DNA of 64,000 bases from Clavelina lepadiformis (lineage: Eukaryota; Chordata; Ascidiacea; Aplousobranchia; Clavelinidae), in NCBI RefSeq assembly GCF_947623445.1, contig NC_135246.1:8973856-9037855 (forward strand), given 5' to 3'. Positions within the stretch are counted from its first letter, which is position 1, and each line of letters begins with the position of its first letter. This document shows, piece after piece, positions 42,354 through 56,100 of the stretch. Both the position numbers and the translations under genes were made by a program. The notes beneath the pieces were generated by a model. It did not search any database. It had not been told where the DNA came from and saw only the letters and a list, made by a program, of their open reading frames with translations.

Positions 42354-45300
42354 AGATTGTGGCAGTTCTGTATCATTACATTGATTGTTCAACGGCTAGT
42401 TTCTAGTGATGTTTTTTAAATGATTTCGAGGCTTTGTGTTCGTGTTTTGCATGATTAAGCGTTCCAGCAGTTTTGATTAAAACTACCTCTACATTTCAAG
42501 GCGGTTTCTGATTTGCGGTATTATTTATATTGATCATATATATTATTTCAAAAACGTGATGTGATAGAAAAAAAATAATGCCAGATTCGGATTCAGCGCC
42601 CCAAAACTAGGTAAAAAAGACCCCAACACAATCTGCAACAAAAATCGTGTTGACCAGTGTAATCAATCGATAAGACATTCTTGGCAAGTAAAGAGAATAC
42701 TTTAAAGACCTGTTACATAGGCCTACACTCCAACTGTCACATAGAAAAGTCGTTTTGAAAAAGATATTCTCACGGAGACCGAGTTAACTTGATCAGTGAT
42801 TAATTAAATCCATTAAATGCTGATGTGGTTTGCAATAAGCGTGTTGTCGCCAAATCAACAAAGATCCGGATTTGTGAGAACGCGATTACCATATTATAAT
42901 ATTTGTGCTAATCCGATTCAGCCAACTTCGCTCATTGCACTTGATCAAAGTTGGTGACGAGCAAGGAAATTACTCTGAAACTTATCATTTTATTGATTGA
43001 TGATAGAAATAACCTTCTTTTTAGCGTATTTGAACTTACAAAGATACTTGAAAACATTTTACCGTATAGAATATAGATCAACCTAACAAGTGGAAACTTC
43101 AACAATTTGCTTTTGTTTTCTTAGTTTTTACAAAATATGAAGTTGAAGCTTGCAAAAGCTCGTGTTGAGTAAATAAAAGTTAACAACTAGAGCACTACTT
43201 TATATTATGCCTCTTTTTATTGCATGCTGAGGTTACACATGGTTTGATGATGTAAAGAGCGCAGCCACTGCAGATATCTGAGCTTCCTGAACGTAGGCTA
43301 CTTTTAAAATTCTATAAGTTATTATATTGGAGTAGGCTACTTACATAATAGGCTACTGTGTGTTTTAGTTGTGTTTTATATCTTGGATGAAATTACTACG
43401 CTATGTTTCAATTCGATATGTTTATTTTGGTGATGTAACCTCCTTCCTCCCATGGCATTTTGTAAGTAGAAGGGAAGAATGTGATAATTTGTGGTCTTTC
43501 TTGACCAATTACTATTTGCTTATTGCCGGAGGCAGCTGGCGCTTCTCTGCTCAGTGCAGGGTGTTCCATAGTGCAGTGGGACCTGTAGCACTGCAGTATG
43601 TAGTGCATTTGGTTGCCTTGCTTGTTGTGGCGGAGCCTTTTACTTATTTACGTATTTAATGCTTGCTTTATCCCTTATTTGTTTTATATGTGTAGATACT
43701 GGAACTGTGAGTTAAAAAAAGCCTATTTTTAGGTTAATTCGGTTCATCACAGAAATCATCTCAATTACCTGCAGCAAATAAGGTCCGCTAATTTATAAAT
43801 GCGCTTAACTCTATATTCGCTCGATGTATTTGGCCGTTTGATAGGTTGGGTTCATGGTTACAAGTTATCTAATCTTCGGCTGTATCAGTAAATAAGTTTT
43901 AAATGGTTAGAGAATAATTTTGTTTTTCCGGCTTTAGTATGACTATAGGAAGGTAACAAGGCCCAAGGCCCAAGGCCCAAGGCCCAAGGCCCAAGGCCCA
44001 AGGCCCAATTGCATGGTAAATGCTTGCAAATGGTTTTATTATATAAATATATTACAAGATATTTCAAAAATTAGGCAACCAGCAATCATGAGTGGTAAAA
44101 AACAGCATAACAATAAAGTTATCTCAGGCTACAGCTTGCCCATCATACAATTGCACGGGAACACATGCAATCGTGTTTATTTTTCAAGCATTAGAAATCG
44201 GTTAAGTGTTTAATTTCATTTCTTGATTAAAGCTTCTCAACTCGTCTCACTTCTTACACAATTTTCACAAGAAAAATCATGCATGCACAATCATCCGCAA
44301 TTGGTATAATTTCCTGCTTAGACAGCTAAATAAATGTTGGCACAAAATCCTATAAACAAAAATAAAATTTTGCGCTAAAAATGTCATAATTTTACAAGAT
44401 ACTAACAAATTAGAACATAAGTTGTAACATGTCCAAATACACATGAAAAAGTGTGATTGAAAATATAACGGAAAAGTGTTTATAATTTGAGAGAAAAAAC
44501 GGTCTCCAATTGGATGCACCCCCAATTTAACATCGTCCAAGATAAAGAAATAAATAAGACTTTAAATTAAAAATTTTAAATTTAAAGTAATTATTAGAAC
44601 GTTTAAAGCGTTAAAGATTTCAATATATTTTATTTAGTCTTTTTTTAAATTTAAAATCAGATATTTTAGTGCACCTGATTACTAACACTGGTTATGCCTA
44701 CGTAAACAAGGCTAAGGAAATCATAATAATTTTTTTCCATAGATATGCCATTTTAAAATGCTTAAATACTTGTTACAAAATACTTGGAAACCCTAAAAAT
44801 GCAGGCTATACCTAATTAACAAAATTCTCAAACCAAACAATCTGAATGTTAATAGAATGATGCTACGGTTTATTCAGAAATGAGTAATGCACTTTACTGG
44901 CCAAGAATTAGTCGGAAGCACATCCAAAACGATGTTGAGATGTCTACAGAGATTGATGGCTTCCTTCTACTTAATAATTAAGCTATGCTGATTGAGATTA
45001 AGCTTCTATCTTTGTTTTGGGCCATGTTTGTAGTTTTTCCTGTTTTGCTTACTTGAGTTGGACGGCGTTGTCTTCACTCGTAATTCATAGAGCTAGTAGC
45101 ATTTTAGCCAATAGCTCATTCATTGTTCTGTTGTAAGAATTTCTTCAAATTCGATACCTCGAGAATTTTTGAAATCTCTGCCCTAATTCGCTTGGTAATA
45201 GACCGCTGAACACAACTTGTCTCTCGATTCCTGTCTTACTCACCATTTCTGGCCTGCTTGACTTTCGTCTTCAGAAGGTACAGTTATAGTGCAACGAAAG

Positions 45301-46386
45301 GCATTACGCTATATGTATATGTATACATATTGTTGAGCCGTTCCTGATCCACGACTGCGGTTAGCTTGAGACAGTGTCTCTAAAACATAGGAAATTGTAT
45401 GTAAATGTCCAAACTATAAATTATTCCAATTGTTTTTTTTATGTTTTCCAAACAAAACAACCACAAAGTCATGCATGTAGATATGACAAATATTTTGTTG
45501 CTGTATTACTTGTGTGTAGTATTACGCAACAAACTTATCTGTCATAAAGACCGCGTACACTGGCGGTAATTAATTGTTACAATATGAGGGAGGACGATTG
45601 ATGGTTGATAATAATTCGTTTTACTTCTGCTTCGATGACATGAGTTCTCATTCCTCAAACGGCTTAAATTCTGTCTATACATATTACTAAATTATAAAGT
45701 TCCCATTTCATTTATTATTATCAGACACAAAGGCTTCCACTGTCGGGCACAGCTTACTGAATGTTACATTGCGCGGTAGTAACCAGCGAAATCAATCACG
45801 TAAAAAGGAAGGATTTCAAACATTACATCGGTATATATATGGCACACCAGTTCAAGCGAGGTAAATTATCTGAACGTCATTAAAGAGAATTCAAGTCTGG
45901 TCAAGAACTGAATTACAAGATCCCAAAATAAAATTTCAGCATTTACAAAACAACTCATGACTCGTGACGTAACCGTCACATAGGATTGTAAGCCTATGTT
46001 TCCAAACTCCATATTTTTGCAGAGGAAGGTGATTTGAGGAAAAAGCTTGTTTTATCCCCTTTTCTTTAACCAATCAGCCAAAGCCACACAGTTTTACGTC
46101 ATAGAAATACCATTCCATTCATTCAATAACATTCCAACCGCTAAATCACTTTAAAGTACTTCACTACCCGAGACATAGTTAAAACATAGAAAAACTGTTT
46201 TGATACTTCAGGTACCACATCAATCACCAAACTAACATATCAAAGACAACCATTTGTGAATATCTTAAATGACACATTTCCTACCTAAAAGACAACATAC
46301 ATCTCTTAATTATAAATTGTCAGTTTATAAATTATATAACAATTCAATGCTAAAATCGCCAAAGTATATTGGCATAGGCAGTATTG
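42354..46386. other. intergenic, no gene recognised
   Basis: AT-rich DNA with a 7-base minisatellite (43958-44008) and TAGGCCTA at 42718. Several short open frames, including one at 43369-43659, have no recognisable domain or splice context. Confidence 0.5.
43958..44008. repeat. 7-base minisatellite, AAGGCCC x7
   Basis: Seven perfect head-to-tail copies of AAGGCCC followed by AA, in otherwise AT-rich DNA. Perfect copies suggest recent expansion by slippage. Confidence 0.95.
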
Positions 46387-46656
46387 CAGGGCTTTCCAAA
46401 CTTTTTTGTTCTGCGGTCCCATCTTAAAAAAGAAATTTCTATGCGAACCCTTGATGGGTAGCCCACACGTGAAAGATATCAAAACAATAAACGCCCCATC
46501 ACACATTCAAAGTAATATTTTTGTCTATGACGAAATCATACAAACGTAAAGCAAATAAAAAATAATATTTAAAAACCATTCAATTTATAACAGTAAAATT
46601 TGTTTCGGGACCTTGCAACGTTAAATGGGGTCGCGACCCATAGTTTGAGAAGCCTG
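46387..46656. mobile_element. old hAT-like MITE, CAGGGCTTTCCAAAC ends
   Basis: CAGGGCTTTCCAAACTTTTT at the left pairs imperfectly with the right end, whose reverse complement is CAGGCTTCTCAAACTAT. A GGGGTCGCGACCC block sits just inside the right end, as in many hAT termini. No convincing target duplication is visible, so the insertion is probably old. Confidence 0.55.
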
Positions 46657-47495
46657 GCTTATACGGCGTCATAGGGTATGGGGCGCATATGGAATTACCT
46701 TTTCTGTAAAGGAGGTATAATAATTGCAAGGAATATAAAGTATGTTTTATATTTCCTTTCTCAAACTTGTAGAGTTTTGTATTTTTGGTGGGCATGCGCC
46801 TAAAGTTACATTAACATCATTAATATATTTTTTGCTTTGAAGAGTACTTATTGGTTGGTTTTATTTAGCCGCATTCAAATAATACGTTGCCAATCTCACG
46901 CCCTTACTAATATTTTTTCCAAATGAAGCAAGCATTGCCTGCTGCCAGCATCTTCAAATCGTTACTGCCTTAGCCTAAGCTGCTGACTAGAATACAGCTT
47001 TGCCTTGTTTTGGTAATATTTGAGGTATTCAATGATTGTTATGCTTATTTAGATACAAGGTTGTCCTATTGGTAATGCTTAATTGTTAAAAACTAAAGGG
47101 GTTTGATGGTTGTATTGCAATTGCTGGGTCATTATCGGAACTTTAATTACGATAAACCGTTGAACTAGGCCTATGCTAGCCGGCTACAGGGCTAGCGCAC
47201 AGTCGGGTGTCGGCACAGTACACAGATCGAGCTAAATTGTCAGAGTACATACCGACTTCAGGTTAATAACTACCAGTTTGGCAATACCCTAGACTAGGTA
47301 GTCCCTAGTTAAGGTACTTGTTCAAAAAGTGAATTTGATCACTTGTTTACGGTTTTTATTCAGTTAGCCCTACTTGTTGGCTGATAAAGTTGGTTATAAA
47401 TGCTGCATGGATACAGGTATTCTCGATTAGTAAATACGGCAGTTTTTGATAAGAAATCGTGCATGCAAACGTAAACATTTGGGCATTATGGCATG
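46657..47495. other. intergenic, no gene recognised
   Basis: AT-rich sequence between two hAT-type elements; one TAGGCCTA at 47166. Confidence 0.5.
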
Positions 47496-47503
47496 CGCTA
47501 AAG

Positions 47504-47802
47504 CAGGGGCGGGCAACTTTTTCGGTCGGCGGGCCTGATATGAGAAAATAAAGTACTTGGCGGGCCGGATTCCTGAATCGATACATTAATCGTGTATTTA
47601 TCCACCTATGCAAGGAATAAATCGTATTTAATGTAAACTTTAAGTTTTAAGGAGAGAGGCCAAAAACAGTATTTAATGAATTTATTAACGAATAATGTAC
47701 TTCATTAGCTGCTGAAGTCAAAACTGAACTGCTAAACTGAACTGCTGAACTGTCTGCGGGCCGCTCAAAATCCCGTCGCGGGCCGTATGTTGCCCACCCC
47801 TG
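47504..47802. mobile_element. hAT-type MITE with perfect 8-bp target duplication
   Basis: Ends are CAGGGGCGGGCAAC and GTTGCCCACCCCTG (13 of 14 complementary). Perfect 8-base duplications CGCTAAAG flank it at 47496-47503 and 47803-47810. Length is 299 bases. GGCGGGCC and GCGGGCC motifs lie near each end, and the middle is AT-rich. This is a textbook non-autonomous hAT structure and probably young. Confidence 0.9.
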
Positions 47803-47810
47803 CGCTAAAG

Positions 47811-50128
47811 GTTCAATTCTTTGCTTATTTGGTTATTTATTATAAATAGTAAATATTTGGCATGCATGCCTATGAATCTCGGGTGTAGGTACCACACTTT
47901 CCACTATGGCCGGTATTTGGTCACTAAATGCTGAAATTAGGGTATTCTTAAATTAAGTTAGCCTATATTTCTAGGCTGTGTACTACTGCACTAGACCCAG
48001 ATTTTATTTACCTATATTGAATAAGTAACCACGGAATTGGTAGCCATATCCAGATTGCTGTTTCCTGTTTTTTTTTCCACTGCAGGGCTTAGGGTCGAGA
48101 AGCCAGTGTCCAGATTTTACCAAAATATTGCTGTTTTATTATTAATTTTTGGTGCAATTTCATGGAATTTGCACAGGCATTAATTTTGCGATTCATCTAG
48201 CTATATACCAAATTTCACGTATTTACATAATACAATACTTTTCAAGTTCTATCACATCAAACTCACCCACCTCAGAAAAACCTGATTTTCAAGCCTAAAT
48301 GAAATTTCAGTATCCAGTGCAAAAACGTTAATATCTCATGAAAGGAACAAGCTAAAGAGACCCTTTTTCACAAATTTGTGCATAAATTCCTCTCATATGT
48401 TTCTTCAAATTTTCACGGAGCTAACTTTTCAGTAACTTTGCTTTTCATCCACTTTCCTCAGTTTGCGTGTAACTTGTGCGGAAAAGATCTGCTATGGTAA
48501 AATGCATTGTTATCAATAGAAAGTTGTGCTACTCAATGTCTATGGAGAAGTAGGCTGCAGTATAGGTTGTAAAAGATATTCATATAATGATTTAGCTCAT
48601 ATACATAAATTAAAATGAAATGTTTAACAAGTACATTTGCCTTCCTACTATTATTTAACTTTGCATTGGAAAATAATTGAAACAATACGCACATGAATTG
48701 ACGACGATAAATCCCATTTATAATAGACCTTGTTGTCGGTAGGCCTATAGAAAAAGCAAACAATACATGCTCGATTAGTCAGCTTGCATAAACTGTTGGT
48801 TTTTGATTATTCCCAATTGAATTTAGTCTAGATGCAATTTAATTAGTTTGTTTTGCTTGTTTAAAAAGTGACAGGCAACTTCCTGGCATATTGGTCGTTT
48901 TCGTGAATGCTATGCATCGAAGGCTGAGTCTTGGACGACTGCGCAATCAGAAAATAGCAAAACCAGCATGAATATGTGTGAGACAGAAAAATTTTTGTTT
49001 TCATACACTGGCGGAAATTAGGTAGACTGGTTCCAAAAGACTGATTGAAATTTGGCTGTTTAAAAGTATGTTATTGCGGATAAAATTCTACATGGGATGG
49101 TGTAAATTTTGTTATTGTACATTGAGTATAGCTTGTTTAATTTAGGTTTAAATCAGCAGCATAGCACGTTTTTTGTACACTGGCTACCCAACCCTAATCA
49201 GGGCACTACAAAAAATTTAATAGTCAAGCTTAATGTGCCAGTCTGGCAGTACTGTACTAACTAAGGCTATCGGGCTAACTGGAAAATACAGTTGTTTTCA
49301 ACGTGAAACACGTGCGTGCAAACACGCAATATTTTGCGTGATGTGATGGCATGTATTGAAGTCTGAAGTCTTTCTTTATTATAACTTGGCATTCACACAA
49401 TCAGCTTTCCTTTGTTTGTTTATTAAAATCTGGCGTAAAGATAAAAAATTTTGCACATTGATGAGTCTTGTTTGTGCAAGTGCCACACATTCCATTATGG
49501 GCTATTGACATGAAATTTAGGCAATGAGTTAGGCGGAATCTGTTTTTAAAAACTTTTTGCACCAGAATTTATGAACAGTTTTGGTATCAGCATGTGTAAG
49601 TTAGCAGTAGCTCAGATGGACTAGCTAGTCCCATAAAAAATGGAAGACAAGTCAGTAACTTAGGGGAAAGGTGAAAAATTCTGTGTGGAGGAAACATGGA
49701 TAAGGGTGCTGATATCCAGACTGAAAAGTATGGATGGTTTTGTGACAAAAAATCTGTGCAATGGAAAGAAATGTTGTGACACTATGCACTACTTTTCTAT
49801 TTCTTCACTATAAACCTTTGTGTATTCAAATTTTGGGCATGGTTTCAGTACATTTTTCCTCAGACTAACTTTCAGCTGCGATTCCAGGTTATCGTATTTT
49901 AAGAATGCAAGTTGTTGGCATATGCTTCTGACAGGTTGGGAACCACTGTCCTAAAGTATTCTTAAACAAATAATATTGACCACATTTAACTATATTGGTT
50001 TTTGTGTTCACAGGACTGCTTAAAAAAACCGAATTCTGACAAATTTTATATTTAAAACAATTATGGTTCTTTGAATCAAGGGTTGATTTATTGAATTGAT
50101 ATTTTTGTTGCATGTTTGTCCAGCAACA
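47811..50128. other. intergenic upstream of MORC2
   Basis: It should contain the MORC2 promoter and any untranslated exon. GGTTGGGAACCACTG at 49934-49948 looks like a lone hAT right end; no partner end was found. One TAGGCCTA lies at 48740. Confidence 0.45.
50121..50123 (+). other. splice acceptor five bases before the MORC2 ATG
   Basis: A T-rich tract ends in GTCCAG at 50118-50123, followed by CAACA and the start codon at 50129. It is either the acceptor of a 5' UTR intron or a trans-splice site for a spliced leader; tunicates use such leaders. The sequence alone cannot decide. Confidence 0.5.
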
Positions 50129-53100
50129 ATGACAGACCTTTATCCAACATTAACACGAGCTGGATTAACTCAAAATTATCTTCACACCAATTCGTAAGTA
50201 TTAAAATTATACAACGTAGATCAATTTGATTTAAGTTTATTGGTAAAGAATTATTTTTGGATTTTATGACCTTTGCATTTTCAACTGTTATTTTAAAGTA
50301 TTTTTACATGCTTTGCATATACAGTACAGATCACACGCAACAATGTTTAGTTTGGTTTAAGGCTCCCAGATTTTTCCAATGTAACTGTTGAAATGCTTTT
50401 AAGTTATATCTTTATATTTTTCTGGGGTGGCTGGAGATTATACAGTTTCTTACCTTAGTTAAAATCTTTTCTATGGATTAGATTGTAATTAAGATAAGGT
50501 GTTTATTAAAATAAGTAAGATGGAATACCAAAAAAAAAATTTTTGGTATACCAAAGTTAGGTTTGGAAAAATATTTTGGTTTATTAATAAAACTTGCAGT
50601 TACTATCTTTTGCAATCACATCTGCTCAAAGCATATACAGTCTGCAACTTGATTTTCACATAACAATGCTCTGAAGGTCAAAGAACAAAGGTCAAAAGTA
50701 TATCTAAAGCTATTTATCTTCATAAAATTATGTATTTCCCTGCAGTTGTATTGGTTTTAACAAGCTCTTTGTAACTTGTGCTTTCAAAACCTCATATTTT
50801 AGGTTGATAACTACTTCTTACTTGAGTAGTTTAAAATGTTCTATTTTCTATTTAATACTTGAGTAGTTTGAAACAGCAATACTTCTACTTGTAGTGGAGT
50901 GGATTTTTTGGGAATAATAATACTTCTACTTGAGTAACTTATGTGGTTACTTTGACCACCACTGCACAATACAGACAAGCAGTTTGTTTAATTCTAAAGT
51001 AAAGGCATAAAAAGGAATATCCCAATTCCTAAATAATATTATATTAAGCAAGGATTCAAAAAACAGTAAACAGATAGCCCCTTTAAGTTTTTTTTAACTA
51101 ATTTTCTTTATCATAATACAAGTTTTTTTTTCATCATGTGTAAAAAAAGTAGGTATAAAACCTATTACTAATCAAGGTTAATTGGGACAGAATTTGTAGT
51201 TCGTGTGAAGAATGTCAATATTTATCCTTCATTAAAAATTTATGAAATTTTTTCATAAAATCTCTCAAAAAGTTAAAAAGAAGAAAAATTTAGCATAAAA
51301 TAATTTGTTATTTAGAACTACCCATGAGTTTCTGTTTGGAGCACTGGCGGAATTGGTTGATAACGCTCGTGATGCGGCTGCCACTAAAATAAATGTTTAT
51401 TCTTCTTCTAATCAAGAAGTTCGTGGAGGTTTTATGCTAAATTTTCTGGATGATGGTGAAGGTATGACATTGAACTTAACTTTTGTTAAACATTTCTTCT
51501 TTCTAGTACTGTATCACTATTTATTCCAACCATTTTTGTCAATATTTATATATTGCTACATGATGCTCGTACTAAGGTATAAGTTTGTCTGATGTTACGA
51601 ATATTAGGGATGGACCCAATTGATGTTGCCAATATTGTTCAGTTTGGAAAATCGTTTAAAAGAAGTGCCAGTAATCAGATGATTGGGCAATATGGAAATG
51701 GCTTGAAATCGTATGAAAAATATGTTAATACACTTTAAAGTTTAAAGTGTATATACTACACATTGATCGTATTATAATGAGGACATGACAAAGTTATTGC
51801 TTTGTTATTCGTTGTTTTAATGTTGCAGCTTGCAACTCAGTGATGTTAATTGTTACTGTTATTTGCAGTGGATCAATGAGGATTGGAAATGACTTCATTC
51901 TGTTTACGAAGAAGGGTCGTCAGCTTACTTGCTTGATGTTGTCGAGAACATTTCATGATCGTGAAAATATTGATAGCATTATAGTGCCCATGCCAACTTG
52001 GGATTGTGATTCAAGGAGGCCAGTGTATCAAAATGGAGGCAAAGAGAGGGTGTGTAAAATATAAACTGACATTCTTTTTTTAGTGGTAATTTACAAAGAT
52101 TGCTAATTTACATGTTTTATCTTGAAAACTATGTCTTAGTCTATTTTCATTGCAGTTTGATAGCGAGATGAAATTAATCCTGAAATACTCACCATTTAAA
52201 ACGGAGCAAACTCTTTTTAAGCAGTTTGAGCATATCCGTGAGCAATCAGGTCCGGTATGGTTACGGATATAATGTACAGTATTACTATTGTAAAACATTA
52301 GTTAATTTAAATTCAGAATTTGAATCCTATTCTAGCATACTTTGAAATTTAAAAAATTCTTAGCCTCAGCCCTTTTTTTCGTCTTCAGAAAGTTATTAAT
52401 AGTGTAAGCAAGATGATACATTGATGAAATGTTGTTTAATTTATGATGGCTAATGCATGCAATGCGAAATCACAATCAACAACAAAATGCATGTGCAAAA
52501 GAAAGATATGTTTAATGAAAGAAAAACATGTTTTTAGAATACGGAAAATATTTATGAAAATTTGATTGAAAACTTTTGAGATTTGATTCTCAAGGATTCG
52601 TTATTCTAGAATATGCATGCTTTGATATCTTGTAGCATTCAACGGGAGGAATCAAATGTTTTCTGCAAAAGATACATTTTCTGTCTGTTTATGCATTGAA
52701 ATTAACATAAATTTGAAAGTGCATAGCCGTGTGTAGTTAGTATTTAAATAAATGAAGTTTTATTCTTTCAAACTAACTAACTTGAATGTTGGTATAGGGA
52801 CATTGATAGTAATATACAACTTGAAACTACTTGACTCTGGGGAACCAGAGTTGGACATATATTCTGATCCGACTGACATTAGAATGGCTGAAATGGATCC
52901 TGACGATGATAGGTATTTTGTTCAGTAATACATTAAGCTTTTTGTAATGAAGTTTGATGCATTTCATCTGGAATTTAGGAATTCTGTTATAAATTCGTTT
53001 CTTGTTTCCAGTAACTGGCCTGAGCGTGTTTCCTTCAAAGCATATGCGTCAATATTGTATCTTGATCCACGTATGAAGGTTTATGTGCAAGGAAAGAAAA

Positions 53101-56100
53101 TAAGAACCAAAAGGCTAGCATGCACGCTACACAAGCCAAAGTAATTTTATGTGTAAATTTATTCCCATATAGTTAATAGGGCATAGTTATATGCTTGTGG
53201 ATAACAGTTCCTTTTTGTCTTTAACAACTGCATTTTGCTCAGAATGTATAAGTTTTCTTCAAGTCGATTTAAAAAACGATCGGAAGAAGAAGTGGCCAAA
53301 GCTGACCAAGAATATCGAATAGGTTAGTTTTCTCGTTGATTGATTGTGTTACCAAGGCATCAATCAGAATCAACAGTTAAATGTGCCAATAGCTGGAGAA
53401 TAATATATTGATATAGTGGAAGATCGTTAACTCAAAGGTAACCGATTTACGGTGAGGTGTCCTACCGATTTGCTCGAGTTTTGACGTACGAGTTTTCCAA
53501 ACTTGGTTAAATTGGCAGATCAAATTTGTAAAAATGATCCTGGGCACTGTGTTGATATTTTCTTAATGCCATTGCTCCAATTAAACTTCTACACCCATTC
53601 ATACACAGGACACTACAGCTTAGACACTTTTTTTGAAATGAGGCGTGATTTTTGTCATAATTTCAAGATAATGTTTATATCTTTAAGTTTATGTTAAGTT
53701 TTGAGTTAATTCTTCTACTGTGTATAATTTTTTTTCGACTTGTCTAGAATAATATTGTATAATCTACCGTATTTACTTGATTTTTTATTGTAAACCACCC
53801 TAGATAGTAAGTCACATTGCATGTGGAAGTGCTAAGAAATTAATGTAAGCCGCTTGTGAAGCTAAAGTAGTCTGCACTGGATGGAACGTACAGTACAATA
53901 AGTCTCTGCAATATACTATTTATTCTCTATTACAATGACAAAGTTTTGTCGACAAATTGTGGCCAACAAAAAGCACCCAATGAAATTTTGGCTAGACAAA
54001 AAAATGTAAGCTACCCTTGCATCTAAATTGTAAAAAACGATGATAAAAATGTACTTGAACTTACACTTGAACATATATTTTGATAAACTTACTTGCTAAA
54101 CTTACTTCGAAATAATTTCAAGCGTGGTAAATTTGAAGCATTTCAGATGCATACCGCTGTACAAATCGCTGAGAAGCTCAAAAACTTCTTCATTTAGTTG
54201 ATCAATTATGAGAAGTTGTTCATGCTTTCACAATTCTGTTTAAGATTTTAATGTATCAAATGTGCAAACCACTGGTCATTAAGTTGACTGCTTTTGTGGA
54301 GAAATTCCTAATTTTAAAAAATGAAAAAAGTTGATCTTGACGCTATTATTTTGTCAGCTGATGAGAAGGCTCGTGAAGCAGAAAGTGTGAGTCGTGATCT
54401 GGAGAGGAAATTAAACCTCAAAGCAAAACCAAAAAAAGAAGAAGTAATTGAACTGCGAATGGCACAGGATAAGGCCGTTGGCTGCCGAAACTTAGCCCTA
54501 GCTAAAAAAGACACTGCAAATTTTAAACAAAAGTATTACATTAGATTTTTATATAAAAACAATATTATGTTTTACATATCGTCATTGCTGATGACTTAAA
54601 ACAGGGATTTTACAGAGCACTGAAAGATAAAAAGACATTAGACTTTGTATTTGGATTCAATATTGAAAATAGAAAATATTATGGAATGTTTGTCTATAAC
54701 TGCAGTCGCCTCATAAGAATGTATGAGAGAGTGGGTCCCCAGATTAATGGAGGAGTGTAAGTTACACTTTTAAATCATAAAACAATCTGTTGGTTTACCT
54801 CAGTTTATTTCGCATTGAATTTAGCTTATAGGTAAATTTTAATTGCTCATTTTATTATTTAACTAAATAATAATTTTGAAAATTATTAGAAACTGTGCTG
54901 GTGTTATTGGAGTTGTAAATATTCCCTACCTTGTACTGGAGCCGACTCACAACAAACAACATTTTGCAGACAATAAGGAGTATAGGCATTTGTTGAAAGC
55001 AATGGGTATAAATGTCGCTACTTGGCACCTTTTTACCAAGTTATTGCTACCTTCTATAAATGATCATTAATGTCGTATATGAAACCAGCATAAATATTTT
55101 TATCATTTAAAGGTGATTTGACTAATATCAAAGTTAATAAATTGACTTTTTAATTATGCTTCAGGTGACCATCTTCAGTGTTACTGGCGTGATAGTAAAG
55201 TTACAGCAAAAGGGGTTCTGGGTTTCTGGGAAAGTTTTGGTTATTTATCTGATGACTGGGGCGATTTGCCTTCAAGTGATCCTAAATATCAAAGGCAGAG
55301 AGCAATGAATGTCGGCAAGGTCATTCAGTGTGGTGAGTCTTGTTTGAACTTAGTTCAATAAAAAGAAATCATTTAACTTAAAAAACATTAAGAAAAGAAA
55401 CAGATAACATACTACTTCTTTTAGCTCTAACATTTAAGATTCCATAAACACTTATTTTTCATGATAAAAATAAAAAAAATTCTCATAGCAAATAAACTCA
55501 ATTTGTATTTATTGTACAGTAGTTGCAGCCTCTAGTGTTCATGAGCATTTAATTTCTTAAATTTTAGCACTATACTTCAGTACGTTTTAGTGATGCTTTT
55601 AACCAATCAAAAAATAAATTTTCTTAATAAATGCTTACTGAGAAGTTGGCCAGTTTTAATTAAAATGATGATAAAACTGAAAGTAACTGCAAAATTTTGA
55701 ACAAGATTCTGTTAATGTTTTAGTATGCATATTGCAGCAAGCTTATTAGCAAACCAAATGTCCTAATAATACAAAGACATTGTAAACTTGAATTTTACAT
55801 TCAGGTTCAAATGTTTTACAGTTCAACTTTTCCTTTTTTTTAGGAAAGCTCTACGATTTCTTCTAAAGTGTTTCCAATCCAAATAGAAACATTGTTAATC
55901 TTTTTGTTTTCAAAATTTTCTTGTAGATGGTTGCCTTAAATGGCGAACTCTTCCATTCCAGGCAGAAATGGTTGGGAAAGAGCCACCTGACAATTGGATC
56001 TGTTCAATGAACCCTGAAAAGAAATACAGTCGCTGTCAATGCCCAGAAGTATTTCCACAGGTTCCTGTTGGCGAATTTGTCAAGGACGTTAAAACAGTTG

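Noticed and set aside
43369..43659. 96-aa open frame
   Set aside because: No family resemblance and no splice sites that extend it.
43958..44008. CRISPR-like direct repeats
   Set aside because: The 7-base units are directly adjacent with no spacers, in eukaryotic DNA.
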